Below, piece after piece: positions 49,852-58,751 of a DNA stretch of 64,000 nt; the first letter of the stretch is position 1, and each line of letters starts with the position of its first letter. This DNA comes from Bacteroidales bacterium (GTDB lineage: Bacteria; Bacteroidota; Bacteroidia; Bacteroidales; UBA932). The position numbers were made by a program, and so were the translations under genes. Location of the stretch: contig JAFRUH010000031.1 of NCBI GenBank assembly GCA_017438975.1, positions 1 to 64,000 of the forward strand, given 5' to 3'. The notes under the pieces were generated by a model. That model saw only the letters and a program-made list of their open reading frames with translations. It was not told where the DNA came from and ran no database searches.

Positions 49852-51232
49852 TTTCGTAGTCCCTGAGCGCGGCGATGGCCTTCGGGGCGAGGATGATGAT
49901 CGCGATGACGTTGACCCAGGCCATGATCCCGATTCCGATATCCCCGAGGGTCCATACGAGGTTCGCCTCCTTGACCGCTCCGAAAAGGACCGCGGCGAGA
50001 AGGGCGGCCTGCAGGATCCGGATCAGGATCTTTTCCAGCTTGGACGAGCCCTTGCCGCCGAGTTCGCATAGGTACATCACACTCGATTCCGAGTAGAAAT
50101 AGTATGCCATGACGGTCGTGAAGACGAAGAACGCCAGGGCGATGCTTACGAAGGCGCTTCCGAATCCTCCGATGACCGAATCCACGGCAGCCTGCGTGTA
50201 TCCGACATAGTTCGCGCCAAGTTCCGGCGCATTCGCGACGAGCATCTCTCCCGTCTTGGCGTCGAGGATGTTGAAGGTGCCGGCGGAGAGGATCATCAGC
50301 GCCGTCGCAGTACAGACAAGCAGCGTGTCCACATAGACCGAGAAGGCCTGGACCAGTCCCTGTTCGGCCGGATGTCGGACATCTGCCGAGGCCGAAGGGA
50401 TGGCCCCGGTTCCCTGTCCCGCCTCGTTGGAGAAGAGTCCCCGTTTCACGCCCATCATGATCGTCGTTCCGAGGATGCCTCCGCAGAGGGGATTGACACC
50501 GAAGGCGTTGTCCACAATCATTTTGAGCAGTCCCGGAATCGCCCGCCAGTTCATGGCGAGGATGACCAGCGAGATGATGACATAGATCACGGCCATCAGC
50601 GGGGTGATGTACGAGGCGGCTTTCGCGATGCGGTTGATACCGCCGATGATGACAAGACCCATCAGGAACGCCAGGAAGATGCCCGATATCAACGGATTGA
50701 TTCCGAAGGAGTTCAGGGCCGCGGTCGACATGCCGTTCGCCTGGACCGTCGGGAGCATCAGCCCGCAGCCGATGATCGTAAATGCGGCGTAGAGAATGGC
50801 GAGAGGGCGGGAATGGAGGCCTTTTTCAATGTAACAGGCCGGGCCGCCCCGGAATCCGGAGGAATGGGAGAACTTGAACAACTGCGCCATCGTCGACTCG
50901 ACGAAAGCGGTCGAGGCTCCGAAGAAGGAGGTGATCCACATCCAGAAGACCGCCCCCGGCCCGCCGATGGCGATAGCCGTGGCGACGCCGACGATATTCC
51001 CGGTCCCGACCCGTCCGGACAGGGCGATGCAGAAAGCCTCGAAGGAAGAAACGCCTTTCTTTTCGGCGTTTTTGTCGCGTTTCCGGAAGAGAAGGCGGGC
51101 CATCAGACCGATCCTCCGGAGCTGCACGAAGCGGGTCCGGACCGTGAAATAGATCCCTGCACCGACCAGGAGCACGACCAGCGCCGGGCTCCACACGATG
51201 CCGTTGATGCCGTTGACGATCTTCTCGAACAT
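49820..51232 (-). CDS. AGCS-family sodium:amino-acid symporter
   Basis: A 470-residue sodium:alanine symporter (AGCS) with about 11 helices. Signature segments are FCIALSGRVGTGNIVGVATA, AIAIGGPGAVFWMWITSFFG, KRGLFSNEAGQGTGAIPSAS and GNYVGYTQ-like GANYVGYTQAAVD. It imports alanine or glycine with Na+ across the inner membrane. It starts 2 nt after the phosphoglucomutase stop, so the two probably share a transcript from the promoter near 52925. The tail overlaps the convergent gene by 32 nt. Confidence 0.92.
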   Translation of the reverse strand: MFEKIVNGINGIVWSPALVVLLVGAGIYFTVRTRFVQLRRIGLMARLLFRKRDKNAEKKGVSSFEAFCIALSGRVGTGNIVGVATAIAIGGPGAVFWMWITSFFGASTAFVESTMAQLFKFSHSSGFRGGPACYIEKGLHSRPLAILYAAFTIIGCGLMLPTVQANGMSTAALNSFGINPLISGIFLAFLMGLVIIGGINRIAKAASYITPLMAVIYVIISLVILAMNWRAIPGLLKMIVDNAFGVNPLCGGILGTTIMMGVKRGLFSNEAGQGTGAIPSASADVRHPAEQGLVQAFSVYVDTLLVCTATALMILSAGTFNILDAKTGEMLVANAPELGANYVGYTQAAVDSVIGGFGSAFVSIALAFFVFTTVMAYYFYSESSVMYLCELGGKGSSKLEKILIRILQAALLAAVLFGAVKEANLVWTLGDIGIGIMAWVNVIAIIILAPKAIAALRDYETKESSQDGNR

Positions 51233-51234
51233 AT

Positions 51235-52893
51235 TTATCCGACAAACTGCTTCTTGAGAAGTTCGATCTTTTCAGGAGCGTCGGAGCCATGGGCGCCGAA
51301 ATAGAACTTGATCTTCGGTTCGGTGCCGGACGGCCGGACGGAAACTACGTCCCCGTCTTCGTTGAAGAACTGCAGGACATTGGACTTCGGAAGCCCGGTC
51401 TTTTCAGGCTCGAGATAGTCGATGACCTTGACAACCTTGCGGCCTGCGATTTCCGCCGGCGGGGTCGTGCGGTAATCGGTCATGATCCGGGCGATCTCTT
51501 CGGCGCCGGTCTTGCCCTTCCGGACGATATAGACCATCTTCTCGAGGTAGAGGCCGTACTCCTTGTAGATCTTCTGCAGCAGCTGGTACAGGGTCATTCC
51601 CTGTTCCGCGGCCCAGGCGGCACACTCTGCGACCATCGCGCAGGAAACCTGGGCGCACTTGTCACGGACGAACTGGCCGATGTTGAAGCCATAGCTTTCC
51701 TCGCCTCCGCAGATGAATTCGCCGTCGTTTTCATGGGCCTTGACGACCTCGGCGATGTACTTGAATCCCGTGAGGACATTGTAGCATCTGACTCCGAAGG
51801 ATTCGCAGATCGCGGCGATCAGTTCGGTGGTGACGATCGTCTTGACGCAGTATTTGGTTGCGTCGAGTTTTCCGAGCTCTTTCCAACGTGTCAGGATGTA
51901 GTAGGTCAGCATCGAGGCGGTCTGGTTCCCGTTGAACTGGACCATTTTCCCTTCGTCGTTCCGGACGGCGATGCCGAGACGGTCCGCATCCGGGTCCGTG
52001 GCCATCACGATATCCGCGCCGGTTTCGTCGGCTTTTTCAAGGGCCATCTTCATCGCCGCTGGCTCCTCCGGGTTGGGGGAGACGACGGTCGGGAAGTCTC
52101 CGTCGCTGATGTCCTGGTCGGGAACATGGATGACATTCTTGAAGCCGAGCCTGCGCAGGGCTTCGGGAACGAGACGGACGCCGCAGCCGTGGAGCGGAGT
52201 ATAGACGATCTTGATGTCGGGATGCTTCGCGACGGCTTCGGGGGTCAGCATCAGGGAGAGGATGTCCCGGAGGTACATCTCGTCCATCTCCTTGCCCATC
52301 AGTTCGATTCCGCCGATCTCATCGCCTTCCTCGAAACGGACCTCGGACGGATCGCTGATTTTTCCGACTTCGGCGACGATATCCTTGTCGACGGGCGCCG
52401 TGATCTGTCCTCCGTCGCTCCAGAAGACCTTGTACCCGTTGTATTCCTTGGGGTTGTGGCTCGCCGTGATCATGATGCCGGCGGTCGCTCCCTTGGCCCG
52501 GATGCTGTAGCTGAGTTCCGGGGTCGGCCGGATGTTGTCGAACAGGTAGACGTGGATGCCGTTGTTGGATAGGACTTCGGCGGAGATCTTCGCGAAGAGC
52601 TTGCTGTTGTTCCGGCTGTCATAGGAGATGCAGACGCTCCGGGGGCCTTCGACATGGTCCTTGATGTAGTTCGCAAGGCCCTGGGTCGCCATTCCGACCG
52701 TGTATTTGTTCATCCGGTTGGTCCCTACGCCCATGATTCCCCGGAGTCCTCCGGTACCGAATTCGAGATTGCGGTAGAACGCATCCTCGAACGCGGCGGG
52801 ATCATTGTTCCTCAGTGCGATGACCTGGCACTTGGTTTCGGGGTCGAAATTCCCTTCGATCCACCCCTTTGCAACTTCCTGATAATCTTTCAT
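51235..52893 (-). CDS. Phosphoglucomutase/phosphomannomutase
   Basis: A 552-residue alpha-D-phosphohexomutase that interconverts sugar-1- and sugar-6-phosphates. The phosphoserine loop ITASHNPKEYNGYK has Ser145 as nucleophile. The metal loop ATDPDADRLGIA, the sugar loop GGEESYGF and the phosphate loop RPSGTEPKIKFYF complete the four family motifs. FGTGGLRGIMGVGTNRMN is typical of the PgcA-type branch. The open frame extends upstream to 53361 but would cross the divergent promoter and gene; ATG 52893 (MKDYQEVAKGWIEG) is clearly the start. Confidence 0.93.
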   Translation of the reverse strand: MKDYQEVAKGWIEGNFDPETKCQVIALRNNDPAAFEDAFYRNLEFGTGGLRGIMGVGTNRMNKYTVGMATQGLANYIKDHVEGPRSVCISYDSRNNSKLFAKISAEVLSNNGIHVYLFDNIRPTPELSYSIRAKGATAGIMITASHNPKEYNGYKVFWSDGGQITAPVDKDIVAEVGKISDPSEVRFEEGDEIGGIELMGKEMDEMYLRDILSLMLTPEAVAKHPDIKIVYTPLHGCGVRLVPEALRRLGFKNVIHVPDQDISDGDFPTVVSPNPEEPAAMKMALEKADETGADIVMATDPDADRLGIAVRNDEGKMVQFNGNQTASMLTYYILTRWKELGKLDATKYCVKTIVTTELIAAICESFGVRCYNVLTGFKYIAEVVKAHENDGEFICGGEESYGFNIGQFVRDKCAQVSCAMVAECAAWAAEQGMTLYQLLQKIYKEYGLYLEKMVYIVRKGKTGAEEIARIMTDYRTTPPAEIAGRKVVKVIDYLEPEKTGLPKSNVLQFFNEDGDVVSVRPSGTEPKIKFYFGAHGSDAPEKIELLKKQFVG

Positions 52894-52924
52894 ATTGGTT
52901 AGTATTATTAGTCGTTCGATTTTA

Positions 52925-52932
52925 CGAAGATA
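52925..52932 (-). promoter_or_regulatory. Probable -7 box of phosphoglucomutase operon
   Basis: TATCTTCG on the minus strand (one mismatch to TAnnTTTG), 31 nt upstream of ATG 52893. Confidence 0.4.
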
Positions 52933-52989
52933 CAACTTTCCTGTGAAAAATGAAAATGAAACAACTGTCTCATCCTCAAGAAAAATGCG

Positions 52990-52997
52990 TACTTTTG
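52990..52997 (+). promoter_or_regulatory. -7 box overlapping the start of the methyltransferase gene
   Basis: TACTTTTG ends only 4 nt before ATG 53002, so the predicted transcript start falls at or next to the start codon. Confidence 0.5.
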
Positions 52998-53001
52998 TAC
53001 T

Positions 53002-54354
53002 ATGGGGACATTCGATGATTTCATTCTCTCCCATGAAGGGGATGATCCGGCCCGTCTGCTGCTTTCGCGCGGACGGTTCCCCGACGTGGATATGGACCTG
53101 GCGGTCACGACGATCGAGGCGCGGCGGAAGCTCCGGACCAAGGTTCCGGAGTGGTATGCCGTCCCTTCGCTGCGTTATCCGAAGGTGCTTCCGGCGGAGC
53201 AGTGTTCCTCCTCGGAGACCGCCCGATATAAAGCCCGGCTCGCCGCCCGGTTTTGGGAGGGTGTTCCCTCCGGAACCCATGGCCACCCTCGGCCGTGTAA
53301 GAGGGAGGGGCCCTTCGGGAGGGGTCGCGAAGCGACGGTTCACGAGGGAACACCCTCCCAAAACGAATGGGAAGGTGAGCCGGGCGCTCGGATTGCAGAC
53401 CTGACGGGAGGACTCGGGGTCGACAGCCAGGCTTTCTCGGAAGTGTTCGGGAAGGTGCTTTACAACGAGATGGACCCGACTCTCGCAAAAGCGGCGGAGT
53501 ATAATTTCAAGGCACTAGGAATCAATAACATAGAAGTCCTGAATTACTGCCTTTCTTCAGCTGGCGGAGAGGGGGTCTCCGTCGGAGAAATCCTCGGCGG
53601 TTTCTCTCCGGATGTCCTCTATCTCGACCCTGCCAGAAGGGCCTCGGACGGAAGGAAAGTATTCCTCATCGAAGACTGCCGGCCGGATGTCCTCGGCCTC
53701 CTTCCCGATCTTTTCGCAGCCTGCCGGTTCATCCTGTTGAAACTCTCCCCGATGGCGGATATCTCGATGGCTGCGGAGCGTCTCTCGCACGTGCGGGAGG
53801 TCCATGCCGTCGCTTCAGGCGGGGAATGCAAGGAACTGCTCTTCGTGCTGGACCGGGACTGGGAAGGGGAGTATGCCATCATCGCGGCGGAGTCAGGGGC
53901 GACTTTCCGTTTCCTGCCCTCCGGGGAGAAGGGCGCCGCCGCCCGCCTGGCCGATCATCCCGAGGTGCTTGGGAGCTGCCGCTATCTTTATGAACCCGGC
54001 AAGGCGCTCCTCAAGTCCGGAGCCTTCCGTCTCCTATCGGAACGCTTCGGAATGATCAAAGCAGGTAATCACACGCATCTCTATCTGACTGAGGAAGTTC
54101 CGGAGGAACTGAAACCGCTCGGAAAGACCTTCGGAATCCTGGAGGTCCAGCCTTTGGCCAGCCACATGCTGAAGACGGTCGGGAAGCGATGGCCCCGTGC
54201 CGAAGTCACGGCCAGGAACGTTCCGCTCACCTCCGAAGTGCTTCGTAGAAAGATGGGTTGCGCGTCCGGCGGTGACATCCATATCTTCGGCGTCCGGTTT
54301 GACTTCCGGTCCGGATCCTCAGAGAATAAACTGCTGATTACCAAAGTGTTGTAG
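53002..54354 (+). CDS. THUMP-like SAM-dependent methyltransferase with an in-frame palindromic insertion
   Basis: A 450-residue class I methyltransferase of the Bacteroidota THUMP-like group. The N-terminal helical part has LPAEQCSSSETARYKARLA. The SAM-binding core begins IADLTGGLGVDSQAFSE and contains LYLDPARRASDGRKVF, which fits an RNA- or DNA-type methyltransferase motif IV. The C-terminal domain runs from FGILEVQPLASHMLKTVGKR to the end. Substrate unknown. Residues 84-121 (FWEGV to PSQN), rich in Gly, Arg and Pro, are encoded by palindromic element copy B. Removing them leaves a linker of normal size. Whether the enzyme still works is untested. Confidence 0.85.
   Translation: MGTFDDFILSHEGDDPARLLLSRGRFPDVDMDLAVTTIEARRKLRTKVPEWYAVPSLRYPKVLPAEQCSSSETARYKARLAARFWEGVPSGTHGHPRPCKREGPFGRGREATVHEGTPSQNEWEGEPGARIADLTGGLGVDSQAFSEVFGKVLYNEMDPTLAKAAEYNFKALGINNIEVLNYCLSSAGGEGVSVGEILGGFSPDVLYLDPARRASDGRKVFLIEDCRPDVLGLLPDLFAACRFILLKLSPMADISMAAERLSHVREVHAVASGGECKELLFVLDRDWEGEYAIIAAESGATFRFLPSGEKGAAARLADHPEVLGSCRYLYEPGKALLKSGAFRLLSERFGMIKAGNHTHLYLTEEVPEELKPLGKTFGILEVQPLASHMLKTVGKRWPRAEVTARNVPLTSEVLRRKMGCASGGDIHIFGVRFDFRSGSSENKLLITKVL
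53251..53363. repeat. Palindromic cloverleaf-like element, copy B (inside a coding gene)
   Basis: A 113-bp element with perfect 20-bp terminal inverted repeats (53251-53270 and 53344-53363). It has three internal hairpins: CCCTC/GAGGG (53286-53305), CCC-TTC-GGG (53311-53319) and GTCGC-GAA-GCGAC (53324-53336). It aligns with the reverse complement of 14734-14850. The hairpin arms read GTCGC/GCGAC here and GCCGC/GCGGC there, a compensatory pair change. With one extra base (114 nt, 38 codons) the host frame stays open. Confidence 0.88.
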
Positions 54355-54362
54355 ATCAGTGG

Positions 54363-55004
54363 CTAGGCCTTTTGCTTCCCTTCGTACTCCCGGCACCAGG
54401 CCGTGAGGGGACATTCGGCACACTTGGGGTTTCTCGCCGTGCAGATGTAGCGGCCGTGCAGGATCAGCCAGTGATGGGAAACGGCCCTCTTGTCGAGGGG
54501 AATGTACTTTTCGAGGTCCTTTTCCACGGCTTCGGGCGTTTTCCCGTCGGAGAGGCCGAGCCGGTGGGAAACACGGAAGACGTGGGTGTCCACGGCGATG
54601 ACGGGCTGGTCGTAGACGACGGAAGCGATGACGTTGGCCGTCTTCCTCCCGACGCCGGGAAGGCTCATCAGCGCATCGATGTCGGAAGGGACCTCCCCAT
54701 CGAAATCCGAAAGAAGTTTCCGGGCCATGGCGGCCAGGTGCGCGGCCTTGCTGTTCGGGTAGGAGACGCTTTTGACATAGGGAAGGACTTCCTCCGGGGT
54801 CGCGGCCGCGAGGGATGCGGCGTCGGGGAAGCGCCCGAACAGGGCGGGAGTCACGAGATTGACCCGCTTGTCCGTGCACTGGGCGGAGAGGATCACGGCG
54901 CAGAGGAGCTGGAATACGTTCCCGTAGCGGAGTTCCGTTTCGGCGACGGGCCGGTTCTCGGAGAACCAGCCTACGATGCCTTCGAAGCGTTGTTTCCTGG
55001 TCAT
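54363..55004 (-). CDS. nth: Endonuclease III
   Basis: A 213-residue DNA glycosylase/AP lyase removing oxidised pyrimidines in base excision repair. The helix-hairpin-helix LPGVGRKTANVIASVVYDQP carries the catalytic Lys, and IAVDTHVFRVSHRLG the catalytic Asp. The C-terminal [4Fe-4S] ligands are spaced C-x6-C-x2-C-x5-C in CTARNPKCAECPLTAWC. It lies 7 nt downstream of ftsE and convergent with the methyltransferase gene. Confidence 0.95.
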   Translation of the reverse strand: MTRKQRFEGIVGWFSENRPVAETELRYGNVFQLLCAVILSAQCTDKRVNLVTPALFGRFPDAASLAAATPEEVLPYVKSVSYPNSKAAHLAAMARKLLSDFDGEVPSDIDALMSLPGVGRKTANVIASVVYDQPVIAVDTHVFRVSHRLGLSDGKTPEAVEKDLEKYIPLDKRAVSHHWLILHGRYICTARNPKCAECPLTAWCREYEGKQKA

Positions 55005-55011
55005 CAGATCG

Positions 55012-55713
55012 TTACGTCAGATTCAACAACCTCCGGGGGGGCAGTTCCCCGCATTTTTCATCGGTGCAGGAGAATACGCGCCCTGGATAATTTTCGAAGA
55101 TCGTCCGGTTGTGGGTCACCATGACGACGGCGGTCCCTTCGGCGTTCAGTTTCCGCAGGAGGCGGAGGATGCTGTCCGCCGTTTCGGCGTCGAGGTTCCC
55201 GGTCGGTTCGTCCGCGAGGATGACTTCGGGGGAGTTGAGGAGGGCGCGGGCGATCGCGATCCGCTGCTGTTCGCCGCCGGAGAGCTGGTGGGGCATCTTA
55301 TGGGCCTTGGTCTCCATCCCGACGTCCTCGAGGACCCGGTTGATGCGCTCGTCGATCTTCTGCTTGTCCTTCCACCCGGTGGAGCGGAGCACGAATTCGA
55401 GGTTCCGGTCCACGGTCCTGTCCATCAGGAGCTGGAAGTCCTGGAACACGACGCCGAGCTTCCGGCGCAGGTATGGTATGTCTTTTGAACGGATTTTCCG
55501 CAGGTCATATCCGCAGACGGTTCCCTCGCCGGTGCGAAGGGGATTCTCCGCCGTGACGGTCCGGATGATCGAGGTCTTGCCGGTGCCGACTTTGCCGACG
55601 ATGTAGGCGAAGTCGCCCGGAAAGATGTCCATGTCCAGTCCATAAATGACGGTCGATTCGCCGTTTAGGATGTCGGCCTTGCGGAAAGAGATGATCGGTT
55701 GCGCTTTGTCCAT
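55012..55713 (-). CDS. ftsE: FtsE-like ABC ATPase
   Basis: A 233-residue ABC ATPase. Walker A is GKVGTGKTS, the Q-loop VFQDFQLLMDRTV, the signature LSGGEQQRIAIARALL, and Walker B VILADEPTGNLD; the order and spacing match FtsE. FtsE with FtsX controls peptidoglycan hydrolases at the divisome. No ftsX is next to it; that is common in Bacteroidota, but a LolD-type role cannot be excluded. Transcribed from a -7 box at 55734-55741, with nth following. Confidence 0.83.
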   Translation of the reverse strand: MDKAQPIISFRKADILNGESTVIYGLDMDIFPGDFAYIVGKVGTGKTSIIRTVTAENPLRTGEGTVCGYDLRKIRSKDIPYLRRKLGVVFQDFQLLMDRTVDRNLEFVLRSTGWKDKQKIDERINRVLEDVGMETKAHKMPHQLSGGEQQRIAIARALLNSPEVILADEPTGNLDAETADSILRLLRKLNAEGTAVVMVTHNRTIFENYPGRVFSCTDEKCGELPPRRLLNLT

Positions 55714-55733
55714 CTTTTAATGGGTTGGTTATA

Positions 55734-55741
55734 CAAAGATA
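55734..55741 (-). promoter_or_regulatory. ftsE-nth -7 promoter box
   Basis: TATCTTTG on the minus strand, 20 nt upstream of ATG 55713, back to back with the TPR gene promoter. Confidence 0.5.
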
Positions 55742-55754
55742 CCGAAAAAAATGT

Positions 55755-55762
55755 TATTTTTG
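55755..55762 (+). promoter_or_regulatory. TPR gene -7 promoter box
   Basis: TATTTTTG, with a start near 55769. It lies inside a longer open frame from 55725 and so selects ATG 55782. Confidence 0.55.
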
Positions 55763-55781
55763 TAAAATTAAACGAATAAAC

Positions 55782-58751
55782 ATGAAAATGAAATATTTCG
55801 TCGCGGCCTGTGCCGCCCTGCTTCTCTCTGCGGGCTTCTCCGCGGAGGCCCAGGAAGCTCCGTCGGCCCCGTTCCGGGAGGCGCTTCAACTCTATCAGAA
55901 AGGATCCTTCAACCGCGCCGCCGAACTCTTCGGCAAGATGGATGACGACATGTCCCGCGGCTATGCTGCCCTGTGCGCCGTCAAGGCGGGGACGAAGGGG
56001 TTCGAGAAACTGGCCCAGGCCTATCTGGACGCCAGTCCCGAATCCGTCCTCTGCCCCCAGATCGACTGGGCGTGGGGAAAGCGGCTCTTCGACGAAGGGG
56101 ATTACGAAGGCGCATACCTCCATTTCGGCCGCATCCTGTCCGATGAGATTCAGCGGGATGAACTCACGGAGTATATCTACAAGAGAGCCTACTGCGACTT
56201 CGTCCTCGGACGGTATGACCTGGCGGAACCGGCTTTCCGCTACGTGGAATCCGCTCCGCTGAGCGACTATACCGCTCCGTCCCGGTACAGCATCGCCTTC
56301 ATCCGGTATTCCGCCAAGGATTTCGCCAAAGCCTACGACTGGTTCGCAGAGGCGGCGAAGGACCCGCGTTTCGCGGATATCTCCCGGTACTACATGATCG
56401 AGTGCCGGTTCATGCAGAAGGATTACGACTATGTCATCAACAAGGGGACCGATGCCTTTGCGTCCATTCCGGAGGACCGCCAGCCCCGTCTAGCCCGGAT
56501 GATCTCCGAGGCCTATCTGGTCCGCGGTGACGCCGCCAAGGCGAAGGAATACTATGAGAAGAATCTTGTGAACAAGGCGGTGAAGAACCGTTCGGACTAT
56601 TTCTACGCCGGATCCGTACTGTACGCCGTGGAAGATTGGCAGGGCGCGATAGACAACTACTCGATGATGCCTGACCGGACCGATTCCCTCGGACAGGTCG
56701 CCAATTACCAGATGGGCTACAGCCTGATCGAAACCCGTGACAAGGTCTCCGCCCTGGGTGCCTTCGCCGACGCTTCGAAAGCCGCCTTCGACCCGGCCAT
56801 CCAGGAAGACGCCTATTTCAATTACGCGAAACTCGCCTTCGACCTGAACAACGATACCTCCGTTTTCGAGGACTACCTGAAAAAATACGGGACCCGCAGC
56901 AAGGGAGACAAGATCTACAGCTACATGGCGATGGCCGCCCTGCACAACCACGACTATGAGGGTGCCGTCGCCGCTTATGACAACATCGACGAACTCGACG
57001 AAGGGATGAAAGGCAACTATATGAAGGCCTATTTCCTCCGCGGCGCCCAACTGATCGGGAACGGAGCCTGGCGGGATGCGGTGCCCTGCCTGAAGGCGGC
57101 GGCCTATTATGTCCCCCGGCAGGACCGGTTCAACCAGCTGTCCCGCTACTGGCTCGCTGAATCCTATTTCCGGAGCGGGGACAACAAGTCCGCCCGGGAT
57201 ATCTACCTCGACCTCTACAATCTTTCCGCCCTCGACGGGAAGCCGGAAGGGGACCTGATTTCCTACAACATCGCCTATACCTACTTCGAGGATGAGGATT
57301 TCAGTTCCGCACAGAAATGGTTCCGGAACTATCTCGACGGGCGCCACGATGCTTTCGGGGCGGATGCGGAGACCCGGATCGGCGACTGCTATTTCTTCAG
57401 CAAGGACTATGCGAAAGCCGTGACCGCCTTTGAGAAGAAGATGGCCGACTACCCGGATGCGGACGATATCTATCCGTACTTCAGGGCAGGCGTGGCGGCC
57501 GGGTTGACCGGCGCCAAGGAGCACAAGGTATCGCTGCTCGAGAACGTGAAGAACGCCTCCCCGAGCGCCCCTTACTATAGCGAAGCCCTCTATGAACTCG
57601 GCCGCGCCTATGTAGCCGTCGGGAACGAGGATGATGCCGTACGGGCCTTCAAGACCCTCAAATCCAATACTACCGACAACAATTATGCGGCCCGGTCCCT
57701 GATCGAACTGGGTATGATCGCCCGGAACCAGGGGCAGTATGACCGCTCCCTGGACTATTACAAGCAGGTAGTCGAGACGATGGCCGGTTCGGATTACGCC
57801 GAGGACGCGCTCGCCGCGATCGAGTCCCTCTATCAGATCCGCCAGGAACCCGACGCCTATCTGGCCTACGTAGAGAGCCTCGGGGACAAGGCCAGCCGGG
57901 ACGAAGGCCAGAAGGACAATATGTACTACAGCACGGCCGAACAGATCTTCCTGTCCGGGAACTATCCCAAGGCCCTTACGACCTTCGAGAACTATCTCTC
58001 GAGGTATCCTTCCGGCTCCCACCTGGCCCAGGCCGAGTATTACATCGGCGAATGCTGTCGCAACCTCGGCCAGAAAGAAAAGGCCGTGGACTACTACAAC
58101 AAAGCCGTCGAGGACGGGGCGGAAGGCTCCTTCAAGGAACTGTCCATGCTGAACTTCTCTTCGCTGTCCTATTCGCTCGGCCGGTATCACGACGCCTACG
58201 GCGGCTATACCGCCCTGCTGGAAAGCGCCGGCTTCGAGGAAAACCGCGCCGCCGCCAGGACCGGAATGATGCGGTCCGCATACAAGGCCCACGAATATGC
58301 CAAGGCGATCGAGGCGGCGGATGCCGTCGCCAAGGATTCCCGTTCCGGGAACGACCTCGTCCGCGAGGCCGATTACATCAAGGCCAAGTCCTGCCTGGCG
58401 ACGAGCCGGAGGAACGAAGCCCTCACCATCCTCGAGAAACTGAAAGCCTGGCCTTCCACGGCAGAAGGCGCCGAAGCGACCGTCCTCCTGATCCAGGACC
58501 GCTTCGACCGCGGCCGTTTCGACGAAATCGAAAAGATGGTCTACGACTTCTCCGCGAAGGCGGGCGGCCAGAACTACTGGCTGGCCAAGGCCTTCATCAT
58601 CCTGGGCGACGCATTCATGGAAAAGGGCAATACGGCCCAGGCCAAGGCGACGTACGAGAGCATCCGCAGCGGCTATACCGCTACCGATCCTTCCGACGAC
58701 GTCCTGGACCAGGTACAGGTGAGACTTGACAAAATCGCAAAGAGCAAATGA
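55782..58751 (+). CDS. Large exported tetratricopeptide-repeat protein
   Basis: A 989-residue protein: signal peptide (MKMKYFVAACAALLLSAGFS then AEA), then TPR-type helical pairs along almost the whole length. Examples are FREALQLYQKGSFNRAAELF, YDLAEPAFRYVES, NYPKALTTFENYLSRYPSGS and AEYYIGECCRNLGQKEKAVD. TPR arrays are scaffolds, so a role in outer-membrane or periplasmic complex assembly is likely. Its stop overlaps the start of an outer-membrane barrel gene (ATGA), and gyrB follows, suggesting the two envelope proteins work together. ATG 55788 is an alternative start. Confidence 0.85.
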   Translation: MKMKYFVAACAALLLSAGFSAEAQEAPSAPFREALQLYQKGSFNRAAELFGKMDDDMSRGYAALCAVKAGTKGFEKLAQAYLDASPESVLCPQIDWAWGKRLFDEGDYEGAYLHFGRILSDEIQRDELTEYIYKRAYCDFVLGRYDLAEPAFRYVESAPLSDYTAPSRYSIAFIRYSAKDFAKAYDWFAEAAKDPRFADISRYYMIECRFMQKDYDYVINKGTDAFASIPEDRQPRLARMISEAYLVRGDAAKAKEYYEKNLVNKAVKNRSDYFYAGSVLYAVEDWQGAIDNYSMMPDRTDSLGQVANYQMGYSLIETRDKVSALGAFADASKAAFDPAIQEDAYFNYAKLAFDLNNDTSVFEDYLKKYGTRSKGDKIYSYMAMAALHNHDYEGAVAAYDNIDELDEGMKGNYMKAYFLRGAQLIGNGAWRDAVPCLKAAAYYVPRQDRFNQLSRYWLAESYFRSGDNKSARDIYLDLYNLSALDGKPEGDLISYNIAYTYFEDEDFSSAQKWFRNYLDGRHDAFGADAETRIGDCYFFSKDYAKAVTAFEKKMADYPDADDIYPYFRAGVAAGLTGAKEHKVSLLENVKNASPSAPYYSEALYELGRAYVAVGNEDDAVRAFKTLKSNTTDNNYAARSLIELGMIARNQGQYDRSLDYYKQVVETMAGSDYAEDALAAIESLYQIRQEPDAYLAYVESLGDKASRDEGQKDNMYYSTAEQIFLSGNYPKALTTFENYLSRYPSGSHLAQAEYYIGECCRNLGQKEKAVDYYNKAVEDGAEGSFKELSMLNFSSLSYSLGRYHDAYGGYTALLESAGFEENRAAARTGMMRSAYKAHEYAKAIEAADAVAKDSRSGNDLVREADYIKAKSCLATSRRNEALTILEKLKAWPSTAEGAEATVLLIQDRFDRGRFDEIEKMVYDFSAKAGGQNYWLAKAFIILGDAFMEKGNTAQAKATYESIRSGYTATDPSDDVLDQVQVRLDKIAKSK

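Noticed and set aside
52894-53361. N-terminal extension of phosphoglucomutase
   Set aside because: It would cross the divergent promoters and lie antisense to the methyltransferase and its palindromic insert; the family N-terminus begins at 52893.
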